Below are positions 42,801 to 57,800 of a stretch of 64,000 nt of DNA, one piece after another. The notes below the pieces were generated by a model, which worked only from the letters and a program-made list of their open reading frames with translations, did not search any database and was not told where the DNA came from. The translations under genes were made by a program, and so were the position numbers. Position 1 is the first letter of the stretch. Every line of letters starts with the position of its first letter. This DNA comes from Bolinopsis microptera (Eukaryota > Ctenophora > Tentaculata > Lobata > Bolinopsidae), in the NCBI RefSeq assembly GCF_026151205.1, contig NC_087079.1:17540945-17604944 (forward strand), in the 5' to 3' direction.

Positions 42801-45800
42801 CCTAATGATGCTGGAAAGTTATCCATTTTCAAGATTCAGGAGAATCAGACTCTTGCCCTCAACTCTTGCGTCGCTATCGGTTGCAACGTGGTCAACATTG
42901 GTGCGCAGGATCTCATCGAGGGTAAAGCTCATCTCTGTCTTGGTCTGTTGTGGCAGGTTGGTTATTCGGTCTTCTTAATTAATTATACTGTGTCACGGTT
43001 ATTTAGTTTAAAAATGAGTCTGGAACCCTCTAAAATAGCTCAACATTTTTCCGCACGGTTAAATTAAATTACACTTTTACTCGATATCGCTTGCCGCACG
43101 CTAGTTATTTTCTCTAAGATATGACAAGTATCCTGAAAATTTGTATTGAGTACATGGATAGAGACGTAGGATTGATCAATACAGTTGATACAGTGCTGTG
43201 TTGCATTATTTAAAGCTTGGTTTTATGATGCTTTGTTTAAGTATATCATATTATGAACCCAGCAACGGAATTCCCAGAAAGTTTGAGGTACATGTTTATT
43301 ACCATTGTTTCATTTTTTGAATTTAACGTTTTAAAACTACGTGAAGTTTGCCTAATGTTTAATCGTTTGTAAACTTCACGATCGAAAAATCACGTTGATT
43401 TAAACATTGGTGTTGGTCAGGTTATCAGGATTGGACTGATGGCTAAGATCACCCTCAAAGACTGCCCCGGTCTCCGAGCTCTTCTGGACGAGTTCGAAAC
43501 TCTCGGTTAGTTCACACTCATTATAATGTAACATTTTAGTTGGTTCATGTAAAGTATAAATGTGATTTGTTATTTTAAAAATAACAAATCACATTTTTAC
43601 TTTACTTGAGTCATGTGTTAATGTATTTACTACAATAACAAATCACATTTATACTTTACTTGAGTCATGTGTTAATGTATTTACTACCATTTCTTATAAT
43701 ATGGTGGAAAATAGACAGAAACACTGAACTACCGACTTTGCTTAAAGTCACGTCCGTCTTGCGTGACTTTGAAAATAGAATATACTACTAGGTATATAAT
43801 ATAGAATATAGGTGTGGCATTAACTTGAGCCGTTTTTCAACATAACATTGTTTGAGTATTAACTCTTAACCATCTGTTACATTAGATCAAGTAGCCCAAC
43901 TCTGCTACCTACTGTCCACTTCATTATCTATCATATTATTATGATTGACATGTTCAAAATAATGCTACTGAAATCTGCAATGGACCTTGATTAATTCGAC
44001 TCATTTATTTGGTATGAAGGCCATGTATGGCACATGTGGTGCCGAGCAGTCCATTACGTCATAGGCTCCAGTTAATAGATTACTAAAGATGAATGCTCTG
44101 TACATTAATACACCTGTACCTGTGTAAGTGTGTAACACTGTACTTATTGTAATATATTACATATGTAGCGGATCAAGTTACAATAGTAATTACCACCATT
44201 ATTCCTAGTGTCTTTATTCACTCGAGAGCAAATTCTGATAACGTCACTTCATGAATCTAAACTGATTAATATCATCAATACTTATTGTAGATAACAAAAC
44301 TTTAATCTGTTCAAACTCGAAATTGCTCTGATTCCTGTCTTCACGCTACTGCACGATTATATGAATTTACTTTGTAGTTTTGTTAATTCAAATTAAATTG
44401 TATGTACACAAAACTTACTACCATAATAGTTGAACCGTAAAGATTTTTATTCTTTTATAAAAAAAACAAGCGAGTACCTATGCACAAAAAGTACAGAATT
44501 TATGCCCCGAGTTACTCTAACACTCACCATTTACTTTTTACAGCAGAGTGTGTTGGTTTTGGTTTTGGTTTAGGGAGCAAACTTACCACATAGGTCCAGG
44601 ATCGAAATCAACGTATACAGGGTGGCCCAGAGTAAATGTCCACCTTGTATACCGTATTGGAACGTATACAGGGTGGCATAGAGTAAATGTCCACCCTGTA
44701 TACCGTATTGGAACGTATACAGGGTGGCATAGAGTAAATGTCCACCCTGTATAATACCGTATTGGAGTTACGATACTTAGAAGATTAGTATGGCTACAGC
44801 GTTTTAGTAATGATAGTTAATTTACAATACAAAATACAGAACTTACAATCATAATAGTTGAACGGTAAAGATTTTTCTTCTATAAAAAAGAAACGAGTGT
44901 ACACAAAAAATTACAGAATTTATGGCCCAGAGTTAGTGTTAACACTCACCATTTACTTTTGTCACAGTGTACATTAGTAATGGTAGTTAATTTACAATCC
45001 ATTATATAGTACATACCAATAACCTGTACTATAGGTTATTGTCTCCGTTACACAGCTTGACTTGACCACATGGGGCAGCTACAGTCAACTCTATCACAGC
45101 CATATTAGCCAACACTTCTCATTACTGATTATCTAGATCTATATTTTCATTAGTTATAACTTAGCTTTTCCAAGAGCTCGAAGTGATCGTCCATAACAAT
45201 CTCACGTATGTTAAAAATTAGCTGGCAAACCTACACTACCTATACTACTGCACTAACTATACTACTACACTACTTGTTGTGTTTACCTACACGACGTGTA
45301 TATGTGAGGAAACTTAAGGCCTGAGCCAAGGGGGGGGGGGGGGGGGGGGGTAAATTATAATTTTTCCAGTTTTTCTTTTAAAAAGCGAATCTGAGGTAAA
45401 GTTAACCTCATATGTCAAGAACAGAGGCAAATATCAAAATTCTGTACAATAGAATTGTGTGAAACAGTCTAAGGAACACCTGTGCCAAGTTTCAGGTCCT
45501 GGGTGCAGGTGTGGCCAGTCTTTTCCAAAAGTTAAGCTCTAACTAAAGTTAAGCTCTAACTAAAAAAGATATTAAGAGTTAAAGTTTTACATGTTATTAC
45601 AGGTAAACCTCAAATTTTGGCGCGCAATATCTCAGCAACGCAAGGTCAGGTTTTTATGCGTTTTTTTTTCTACTTGTTCATCTCCAGCAGCTCTGATCAA
45701 ATATGTGAAAACTGCAAAAACGATTTTTACCCCCCCCCCCCCCCCCTCTGGCCTTAACCACTAAAGTTACGCTACACTGATCTTGTAACTCTCGTGGTTA

Positions 45801-48800
45801 ACCCACACAGCTTTATCATAATTAATGTTATACAGTTTATGCAGTATGTACAATAAGTGTGCAATCATGGTTTCCGCGTATGGCTGATTGCCAGGACGCA
45901 TTGGTCAGGTCAATATACTATAGTCCCTGCTCCTTATAATATTACAATGATCGTATTACAGATAATATCACTGCACATTATAAACGTAGCAAAATGTTTC
46001 CTCGCAATGTAACTGAATTGTGCGGTGTTTATACATTCCAGAATGTACATACCAATGTACTCATAACATTGCCTCCCTGAATTTACTTACCAGCTGGCAG
46101 CTGCAGAAGGAAATTATTGACTGTTCGTTCCACTGCAATGTCCACTGTACACTGGTCGCTGAATAACAATGATCTAGAGTCTTGTCTGAAATAATAATTT
46201 ATCGGTATCCACTAAATCCACTCCATTATTTCACGATTAGATGACGTCTTTAAACTGACTGATTCCAGATATAATCGTTATTGGCTAGTCTATACTTGCA
46301 GTGAGCGCGGTTTGACACAAACACGTAACTGCTTACTTTATGAAGGAGCACTTAGCTAGCAACTAGATGCTAGGTACGTTCTCATGTGGTAAGGAACCAC
46401 GCCCTAATTCAAACCCTTGACACGTCCTGCACACGATCAACACTGCTTTTATTGGACATGTGACATCATGCTAAGCTACAAAGGAAGCTGGAGATACGTC
46501 AGAACTGGCAAATGATCTATATCTCCCTGTTAATGACTAAACTGCTGACTTTATGAAGGAGCACTGAGTTACTTACTAGCGTGTCAACTATTTAGGATAT
46601 AACTAGTTTTTAAAGGATAAGTCAGGAGTGTAATGATTGTGTCAACTAGATTAGTATTATATATTATTATATATATACTACTAACTAGCTTTAAAGACAG
46701 TGAATATTTCGTTCCGTGGTGTGTTGGGTTTTATTGTTGCCAAATTTGGCGCTTACCTTACCTTGTATTATGTTGTTATTATACTGTCATGACAAAGTGA
46801 CAACATCATCACACCACATCATCCCTCTTAGTTAAACTACGTTACTATTTTATAAATGTTTACTGTGGAAATGTTGCCTGCCAAAATACGACTAAAAAAA
46901 CAGAATAGAATTACAATTTATTTGTGTATGTAATCTAACTGAAGTTAAGTTGTGGCAGTCTAACAAAATGAATAAAAACACGAACGACTAAAAAGTAAAA
47001 AGGTAAAAGCAGCCAAAATAAGAGACCTATCTAGACGTCTCAATATCCAATCAGATGCTCAGAACCACGCCACTGTCCAATCACAAAGCTGGTTCTAATT
47101 TGGTGATAAAACTACAATTTTGACCCGGATATTCCCGTCCCTCTAGTGGAAGAATGAACGATAGTGTAAACTGAAAATGACCTGGAAATAAGGCAAAAGT
47201 AAGGGTGAAGTAACTGGGTGTACTATATTTAGAGGTGATATTATATTTCACATTCTATTACACATCATATTTAATGAATCCTAACAAGACCCGTAAGATT
47301 GAATTATATTTTATGCTTTCATATATTCTAGACCTACATTGCAGCATGGACTTCTAACACGAGATGTAAACCGTGAACATTACAATTGAACATACTCATT
47401 TACTTGTCTCTCACTCTGTTGTGACTATTTATAATAGTGGGACTACTGTTTCTGAAACCCTCAACAGTCAATATAAAGTAGTTTTATAATCAATATAATG
47501 TAAAATTTCAGAACAGTTTCTGGCTCTGGGGCCTGAAGAGATTCTACGTCTTGGAAGTAAAATAAACGAGCTGTAAAATGCTAGTTGCTGGCTATGTAGT
47601 ATAAGAAACGAGCTGTAGAATTTCAGAAGTTTATGGCTATATCCCCTGAAGAGATTCTTTGTTTTGGAAGTAAAATAAACGAGCTGTAAAATGCTAGTTG
47701 CTGGCTATGTAGTATAAGAAACGAGCTGTAGAATTTCAGAAGTTTATGGCTATATCCCCTGAAGAGATTCTTTGTTTTGGAAGTAAAATAAACGAGCTGT
47801 AAAATGCTAGTTGCTGGCTATGTAGTATAAGAAACGAGCTGTAGAATTTCAGAAGTTTATGGCTATATCCCCTGAAGAGATTCTTTGTTTTGGAAGTAAA
47901 ATAAACGAGCTGTAAAATGCTAGTTGCTGGCTATGTAGTATAAGAAACGAGCTGTAGAATTTCAGAAGTTTATGGCTATATCCCCTGAAGAGATTCTTTG
48001 TTTTGGAAGTAAAATAAACGAGCTGTAAAATGCTAGTTGCTGGCTATGTAGTATAAGAAACGAGCTGTAGAATTTCAGAAGTTTATGGCTATATCCCCTG
48101 AAGAGATTCTTTGTTTTGGAAGTAAAATAAACGAGCTGTAAAATGCTAGTTGCTGGCTATGTAGTATAAGAAACGAGCTGTAGAATTTCAGAAGTTTATG
48201 GCTATATCCCCTGAAGAGATTCTTTGTTTTGGAAGTAAAATAAACGAGCTGTAAAATGCTAGTTGCTGGCTATGTAGTATAAGAAACGAGCTGTAGAATT
48301 TCAGAAGTTTATGGCTATATCCCCTGAAGAGATTCTTTGTTTTGGAAGTAAAATAAACGAGCTGTAAAATGCTAGTTGCTGGCTATGTAGTATAAGAAAC
48401 GAGCTGTAGAATTTCAGAAGTTTATGGCTATATCCCCTGAAGAGATTCTTTGTTTTGGAAGTAAAATAAACGAGCTGTAAAATGCTAGTTGCTGGCTATG
48501 TAGTATAAGAAACGAGCTGTAGAATTTCAGAAGTTTATGGCTATATCCCCTGAAGAGATTCTTTGTTTTGGAAGTAAAATAAACGAGCTGTAAAATGCTA
48601 GTTGCTGGCTATGTAGTATAAGAAACGAGCTGTAGAATTTCAGAAGTTTATGGCTATATCCCCTGAAGAGATTCTTTGTTTTGGAAGTAAAATAAACGAG
48701 CTGTAAAATGCTAGTTGCTGGCTATGAAGTATAAGAAACGAGCTGTAGAATTTCAGAAGTTTATGGCTATATCCCCTGAAGAGATTCTTTGTTTTGGAAG

Positions 48801-51800
48801 TAAAATAAACGAGCTGTAAAATGCTAGTTGCTGGCTATGTAGTATAAGAAACGAGCTGTAGAATTTCAGAAGTTTATGGCTATATCCCCTGAAGAGATTC
48901 TTTGTTTTGGAAGTAAAATAAACGAGCTGTAAAATGCTAGTTGCTGGCTATGAAGTATAAGAAACGAGCTGTAGAATTTCAGAAGTTTATGGCTATATCC
49001 CCTGAAGAGATTCTTTGTTTTGGAAGTAAAATAAACGAGCTGTAAAATTCTAGTTGCTGGCTATGTAGTATAAGAAACGAGCTGTAGAATTTCAGAAGTT
49101 TATGGCTATATCCCCTGAAGAGATTCTTTGTTTTGGAAGTAAAATAAACGAGCTGTAAAATGCTAGTTGCTGGCTATGAAGTATAAGAAACGAGCTGTAG
49201 AATTTCAGAAGTTTATGGCTATATCCCCTGAAGAGATTCTTTGTTTTGGAAGTAAAATAAACGAGCTGTAAAATGCTAGTTGCTGGCTATGTAGTATAAG
49301 AAACGAGCTGTAGAATTTCAGAAGTTTATGGCTATATCCCCTGAAGAGATTCTTTGTTTTGGAAGTAAAATAAACGAGCTGTAAAATGCTAGTTGCTGGC
49401 TATGTAGTATAAGAAACGAGCTGTAGAATTTCAGAAGTTTATGGCTATATCCCCTGAAGAGATTCTTTGTTTTGGAAGTAAAATAAACGAGCTGTAAAAT
49501 GCTAGTTGCTGGCTATGTAGTATAAGAAACGAGCTGTAGAATTTCAGAAGTTTATGGCTATATCCCCTGAAGAGATTCTTTGTTTTGGAAGTATTTTAAG
49601 GACGATATGTAAAATTTCAGAACAATTGCTTGCTATGTCCCCCGAAGAGAGACTGTGTTTTAGAGGTATTCTAAACGAGATATAAAATTTCAGAACAATT
49701 GCTGGCTATGTCCCCTGAAGAGATACTGTGCAGGTGGGTCAACTATCAACTCAACAAGGTCGGGTGTAAACGAGTCGTCAAGAACTTCACTCATGTAAGT
49801 TGAACATTTTATTCACGGTTACGTCACGAATTTGCAATGTTTATCTTGCTTGTTTTGAAACGTTATGAAAATAATCCAACTGTATTCTGTACAGCTATAT
49901 ACTGTATAGTGTATACAACTGATTATTGTTTATTTGGAGTGATTATAAAAACGCTTAGTTTGAGAGGTGTCATTTTGAAAAGTTAGCCTTGTAATTTACA
50001 CTGTATTACAATCAGGAACTCTAAGTATAAAGCACTGTAGAATTATTGATAAAACCTCTAAATTACACATTACAGCTCACTGTACGAGATGAACCACACT
50101 TATCATACGTTACTCAAACCTTGACTTGAGTAAAATGTGAATATTTTACCTGATAATAATAATAATCATGTTAAGGAATTGTAATAGGATTAGTGTCAGT
50201 GAGTATAAGGTATGTTAGCTGTGGAGCGTGAACCGGTGAACGGTTACTGGTCGTGTCATAGCCAGACTAATGAATAACTGTCACACCTTCATAAGATTAC
50301 AGATAAACTGTCATCTTTATTGAGATATTGACAAATGACAATACAAGCTGCTTAGCTAGACACAGATTTTCCATCCTGACTATTTATAAGGTAACAATTT
50401 GTAGTGTTATGTTACAAACTGTGGTTAAAATGATGTTAGTTTGATGTTAATCTTAACATTAATTGTTATTCTCTCACAGGATATCAAGGACAGTGAAGTA
50501 TACGCTCATTTGCTGGTAGCTGTATGTCCTGATGACAACGCCAAGGGACCAATTGGACTGGAGCCTCTCAATGTAAGTAAAATTTGTAATTATTTTAAAC
50601 TCAGACATAGATTTATTTAAGATTTAAATGGAGAAAACTGCCAAGTTAAAGTTAATTTTATACAGTAAAGAAGGGCTTGGTGATCGCTTGTTGTGCGTTG
50701 TATGTAAGACAGCTTAGGTTTCCTGAATACGTTTCCGTTAATTGGTGCACATACTTCAGCTCATACCTCAGCAGTGTGACGAAGTTATTATATTTACCAT
50801 ATTATACTAATGTCTTGCATAAATCATAATAATAGATTTAAAGTTATGTCATATCTTGTCGCCTTCTGTTGATTACTCCTATATTACCTGGACTGTTTAT
50901 CCCAAAATGGAAACTTGACAAATGACCCTGAGAAGTTTACTCAATACCCAATATATCTATATTTATTTATCTATTTATAGTATTATGGTAAAAATCGAAT
51001 TATAATCATTAGAGAAAATAAGAGGAATTATAACTGAACGTTACAAGTTAATCGCCTACTACATTACATTGAAGATCGTTACAATAATTAATTGGACAGA
51101 TTACCAAATTATTCTCTCCCCGTTACTAAATGTTTCCGTTATAAAGTCCCCCACTAATGTCCCACTCTAAATGTGGATAGCTGACATGTAGTCGTATGAA
51201 ATGATTGATAAAGGAGTATTTTTATTGAGGTTGCGTTAGACGGTTCGGGAGCTCTCAGGAATAAATCAAGAATTACATTAATTACGTGTCGAGTGTGCAC
51301 AGTGGGGCACAGTTACACGGTTTATCTGTTATTGCTCTAATTTGACTGAGTCTTACACTTTCTACTAATTTTACAGTTTACCATGTGTAGGAGATTTAGA
51401 CTAACGTCACTTGACAGTTAGATTAGAGCTACCCGAGTTGGGATACAAATTCTGATTGAACAATATATTTTACATATATAATTGTATAGCACGGTGATGT
51501 TAATATATATAATGCAACTTACATATAACATGTAATTTTACAGTGATGATGAAAAAGGATTTATAGTTAAATATATATCTTATTCCTTTATATCATGGCA
51601 GGTAAGATTGTGACAGTTTTAAATATGGCGGGTTGGTCCAAGAACTGCCAACTTTTAACCACCATAATATTAAGTATTAACTTCTTTTTTAATTATCGTT
51701 CATTATTCGCTCCATTATCAGAGTACACTGATCTCGTGGAAAATGGACGTAAGACATTAACTTGACCTTGTAATCTAAGACATGAACTTTTTTACTGCTT

Positions 51801-54800
51801 GAGACTCTAGTGACTCTATATACTTCTATAACTTTCTAATTTACCTTTATTTTCTACCAGCTCAATTGGAAAGTCTCAAGCACTGTGCACATTTTGCAAT
51901 ATTTATCAAACAATTGCCGTCTTAAAACAAGCAGAGGTAACAATAGATGTTTATTTCTGTGCTGATTGCCGGCCCTGAGAAATATAAATAATCTCGCTTT
52001 TCTACACGTGAGATTATAGTAGTGTGATTATAGTGCACTGATTGATGTGACAATATTGTGTCCAAGTGTGACCTGACTTCTTAATGAAGTAATGAAGAAT
52101 GTGACCAGCGCGTGAGAAATGGCATTTGTATGAAATTTCATGGAAATTTGGTGTACGCTAGAGGTTAATTAAAAATTACTTGGCTGGTAATTTATATAAT
52201 CTTACTTACTCGCTCTTTTCCACAAAACGATCAATAAGATCGGGAAACCTCTTTAATCTTACCTGCATTATATATACCTGCACTATCTTACCTGCATTTC
52301 AATCATATTTCCGTCTCTAATTAGTATCCTGATTTCTGCATATTTTATGGAAATAATAAACAGTTTCTAGTAATTTGTATGAAAGATAACTTTTGCAAAC
52401 TTCTATTCATTTCAAGAGTAGAGAATATTTCAATCTTCAGATTAAGTTATAGATTTACAGTAAGAGTGACTAGACCTCTTGTATTAAAATACGGACTTTT
52501 CAATAAAAAATCCTTGAACTCAGAATCCATACTACTAGACGCGCCCCATTCTTTTCGTATATTATTCTAAAGGGATTTTAGATGATCCATCAATATAGCT
52601 AGCTATCTTAGCATAGTTTAATTTACTATCAATAATGAACTTAATTGTGCAGAAAAGCTCTCTCATATTATGAATTAAGTTTAAGATTATACAAAATACA
52701 CCTATACGTAGTTCCAGTCTGAAATATTTCTGATTTAAAGTAAAATTAGCCATTACATCATGCTTGTGATGATAATATCTTGATACGCTATAAGTTGAAT
52801 TAGTAAATAGTGAATAGTGAATACACAATGTGTATTCAGTATAACTTCATCTCACGACATCATATCACGTGATCTTCATACTTTTTAATTGGTCCGACTT
52901 ACATCATTACTGTTTTACTGTACTAGGGATAAACAAGCATATCAATACTAGCTATTCACTTATAATCAAGCACATAAACAATTGGAGGAAAGTCCCATGT
53001 TACCAGGACATTACATTGAACAAACCAACGAACAAGAAAACAAACTAAAGTACTCTCTAACCTGGACAGTACTTAGATATCAAATAAAAATGTAACTCTT
53101 CTGTATCTCTATAAGATTGCACTGACACAGGTTCAAGATTTGACCAAGCGAGCTGAGATGGTGCTGGATAACGCGGAGATGCTTGACGCACGATCCTTCG
53201 TGCGCGCGCACGACATCGTCAACGGTAACCAGAAGCTCAACTTGGCGTTCGTTGCTAACTTGTTCAACATGTACCCTGCTATGGATGATGTAGGCGACTT
53301 TGAGATTATAGAGGAGACAAGGGAGGAGAAAAGTAAGTTTTATAATTTAATTATAATTGTCATATTTTAATTGATTGATATGTATAAGGTGAGAAATATA
53401 AATTATGAGATGTAATAACTCTGAATAGTACATGATTATTTGGACGAATTTGATACGGCGCTGGGAAAAGAGGGCCGAGAGGAGTTTGGTGAGAATAGTG
53501 CTCTTATTGTACTGTGTACCCTACTGTACTGTGTACCCTACTGTACTGTGTACCCTACTGTACTGTGTACCTACTGTACTGTGTACCCTCCTGTCATGTA
53601 CCTACTGTGTACCCTACTGTACCTTATCATAGTGCCCTGTTATTCAGGATATCATGATTCTAAGCAAAATGTTTCTAGTTTTGTGAAAAGTGCTCATTAG
53701 ATTTACACCTCGTATCTGAGAGAAACACTGTACGTTTTACATTTGTGAAATAATCTCTCAATAATAGTGACTGTTGCCATGGTTATCGTATCACACATTT
53801 GTTTTTTGTTGAGAAAAACTAGCACTTAAAATGCATGTACTGTTGTTCGGTGTTTTGCGTCCGTTCAGTGTTCATGTATTAAGTGGTATAACGTGTTACG
53901 ACTTTACGAAAATTAACTTGTAAGAGTGTTAATTTAATTGAAGTTGCAAGTTTTGTGATTGGTGAAATTTTAACTCTTAAATTTTCATTTTTGGTAACTT
54001 TTTATGAAGTAACTTTTAATAAATAATATAGAAAATATCAGAATGCAACGTTGTTATGTTCAGCGGTATAAATTTCCTAATTTTAAAAGTTTTAACATTT
54101 AGATTTACGGTTATAACGGTAAGGATATGGTAATATTTTTCAATTTAATATTAATTTTTCGTCCCAACAATGTAATTTTAACAGTTTGATTAAAGGTAGT
54201 GCACTTTTAACATTCACTCTCTAGTAAGGAGACATCATATAATTATAATATTATATGATTCATATTAATTATGCAAGTGTTCAGGGTGCTTTTAAAAGAG
54301 GGTTTAAGAACACATTCCTGATGTGAACATTTACATCCAGCATGCTTAATATAAACATCCAGGAATAACTTACATTCAGAATTTTACGTCTAGGAGCGTA
54401 TTCATAGCACATCCATGATCATGTTCACAGCACTTCAGAAATTGTGAACTGCATGATAATATCCTACAATTTTGAAATGCATTGTTATTTCGTCACAACT
54501 ATAGCTCTAACAGGGATGTAGAAATTACAAATGTTGGTTTCTACTCTCCCTTTGTGTAAAACCTTGACGCTTCTTTTTTTAAGATTGTATTGAAAATTGT
54601 AACAGGGAGGAAGGTCTGTAACATTTAGGAAGTTAATTACAAATCCCCAGTCGCTCTCTGGGAAAATTCAGATGTACAGAAAATTCTAGAAAACACTGCT
54701 CCAGTCGTTCTCTGGGAAAATTCAGATGTACTAGGAAAAAGGACTTTGAGTCTCTTCCTTCCTCATTATACTTTTAGATATAAAATAGGATATTTCTTGA

Positions 54801-57800
54801 TTAGCTGCACTGTATGGCGTGGGTACAAACATATTTAAATATTTCAGCAATGAAAAGGTGGATCCAGAGTTTAATATGTGAGCAGATCGAATACTTTGAA
54901 GACTCAGATGACGAAGAGGAAGAAGAGGAATTCCAAGATTGCGTGGAATTTTATGAGGCCTCTGAAGGATCAGGCAGAGCCCCTGAGGCAGAGGGAGGAG
55001 ATAATAATTCAGATAAAAAGGATGGAACTGCTGATGGAAATTCCGTTGAAATTCCCAGTGGGACTTCCACCGGAGGCTCAACAGGAGCCTCTACTGGGAC
55101 AGCCAATACTAGCTCTGATAGGTCACATGGGGGAGCTGCAGGAGAGGATGCGGCTAAAGATGCGGCTAAAGATGCGGCTAAAACTGGTGGCGGTGAGAAG
55201 ATGACACTAGATCCTCGAGCATTCTTCAGCAGATTCTACTTTCTCATCTAGCTAGCACGCTTCAACAGATTCTCTCTGACTCAGCCCCAGCCACTTCTTT
55301 CTAAATTGACCAGCACACAACAAAGATTAATATATCTACGATCACCTTGATAATCAGCAACTTAGTTGATTTCGTAACATTTGTACTTTTTCTTCACTTC
55401 TGATGATTGCAAAGAACTATTTAATGAAGAGCATTTAATTGGTAAATCCCTTAACTAAACCGTCGGTATGTTTCAATATCAGAAAAACATCTGTTTTTAA
55501 AATTCCTATTTACTACAACCATGTGGCATGATCTCATTACTCTTGAGGAATTTGAGGAATGTAAGCGAACATTTACATTTAGCATGCTTCATATTTACAC
55601 TCAGATGTGAGGAGACTAATATTTAATGTGTGTCCCGCAGTGGCGTAACGTTGCCTGTTGGCCCCCGCCCCCCCCCCGCTACTGGTGTCCCGCAGTGGCG
55701 TAACGTGCCTGTTGGCGTCCCCCCCCCCCGCTACTGGTGTCCCGCAGTGGCGTAATGTTGCCTGTTTGGCCCCCCCCCCCTACTAGCGCCCCCCCCGCTA
55801 CTGGTGTCCCGCAGTGGCGTAATGTTGCCTGTTGGCCCCCCCCCCCCTCTACTAAGCGCCCCCCCCCCGCTACTGGTGTCCCGCAGTGGCGTAACGTGCC
55901 TGTTGGCGCCCCCCCCCCCCGCTACTGGTGTCCTGCAGTGGCGTAACGTTGCCTGTTGGCGCCCCCCCCCCCCCGCTACTGGTGTCCTGCAGTGGCGTAA
56001 CGTTGCCTGTTGCCCCCCCCCCCCCGCTACTGGTGTCCTGCAGTGGTGTAACGTTGCCTGTTGGCGCCCCCCCCCCCCGCTACTGGTGTCCCGCAGTGGC
56101 GTAACGTTGCCTGTTGCCCCCCCCCCCCCGCTACTGGTGTCCCGCAGTGGCGTAACGTTGCCTGTTGGCGCCCCCCCGGCCCCGCTACTGGTGTCCCGCA
56201 GTGGCGTAACGTTGCCTGTTGGCGCCCCCCCCCGCTACTGGTGCCCCCCCCCCCCCCGCTACTGGTGTCCCGCAGTGGCGTAACGTTGCCTGTTGCCCCC
56301 CCCCCGCTACTGGTGTCCCGCAGTGGTGTAACGTTGCCTGTTGGCGCCCTCCCCCGCCCCCCCCCCCCCCGCTACTGGTGTCCCGCAGTGGCGTAACGTT
56401 GCCTGTTGCCCCCCCCCCGCTACTGGTGTCCCGCAGTGGCGTAACATTCCTATTGCAACTTAATTTGATTAAGCCGGGTTACCATAGAAAAACTGCAGTA
56501 ATAACCCACTTCTTCTTTTGTGAATGACTAGCTCAGCTATGCTAGAACAAATTCCAGAAAATACCTGTGTTTAGTCTATGAGTTACATAATTGGCCAGCT
56601 GCCCAACAGCTACCTATAATAATAACTATCTGTTACGAGCGCCTCCCCATCTTTACCCCTCTCAGAAACTAGTTGCCAGGGTTATTGCGCGGATAAGGTT
56701 TCAGATAATGGTAGTCACCAGTTTCAAAGTTGGTAGAATGTAATAAGGTAGAATTAGAACAATTAACCCGCAAACTATCCGGGGGAGCTTTTGTAACAGA
56801 ATGATTTTGGTGGTGTCTCTTGACAGTGTACCGCTTCATAAACAGCCCAGATTATATTTCTTGTAATTCAAATATTCAACTCATCTTAGTGATAATATCA
56901 TGATGGGTATATTATTATTATTATTATTTTGATTTACGACTTTCATCTATGAACGATTAGAGCACACCAAAATCTAAATTCCTAAAACTGTTATCACATT
57001 TCATATTCTCACCTGTGGTTAACAATAAAACGTGGATACGGTTATATCATATTCAAACTAAACTTTGAGCAGTTATAATGTGTTGAGTGTTAGTGTAGCC
57101 CTATGTGTGAGAGGGTACCACAGAAATAGAGTGATACAATTCCAACTCCAGTAATGATTGCATTCCATAACCATTGTACAGGCGCCGACTAATGCTCTGA
57201 TATTTCCAACAATATTTTAATTACAGCATTTATATGGAGCCAGATGATGATAATGCGTATATTTTCAGCTATGAGGAACTGGATGAACAGTCTTGGGGCT
57301 ACTCCTCGTGTTAAATATATCTACCTTTTCAGCTATGAGGAACTGGATGAACAGTCTTGGAGCTACTCCTCGTGTTAAATATATCTACTTTTCAGCTATG
57401 AGGAACTGGATGAACAGTCTTGGGGCTACTCCTCGTGTTAAATATATCTACTTTTCAGCTATGAGGAACTGGATGAACAGTCTTGGAGCTACTCCTCGTG
57501 TTAAATATATCTACTTTTCAGCTATGAGGAACTGGATGAACAGTCTTGGGGCTACTCCTCGTGTTAAATATATCTACTTTTCAGCTATGAGGAACTGGAT
57601 GAACAGTCTTGGAGCTACTCCTCGTGTTAAATATATCTACTTTTCAGCTATGAGGAACTGGATGAACAGTCTTGGAGCTACTCCTCGTGTTAAATATATC
57701 TACCTTTTCAGCTATGAGGAACTGGATGAACAGTCTTGGAGCTACTCCTCGTGTTAAATATATCTACTTTTCAGCTATGAGGAACTGGATGAACAGTCTT

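Noticed and set aside
55737-56527. Pro-rich open frames in the poly(C) minisatellite
   Set aside because: C-run lengths vary, so the frame changes between units; no conserved reading frame.
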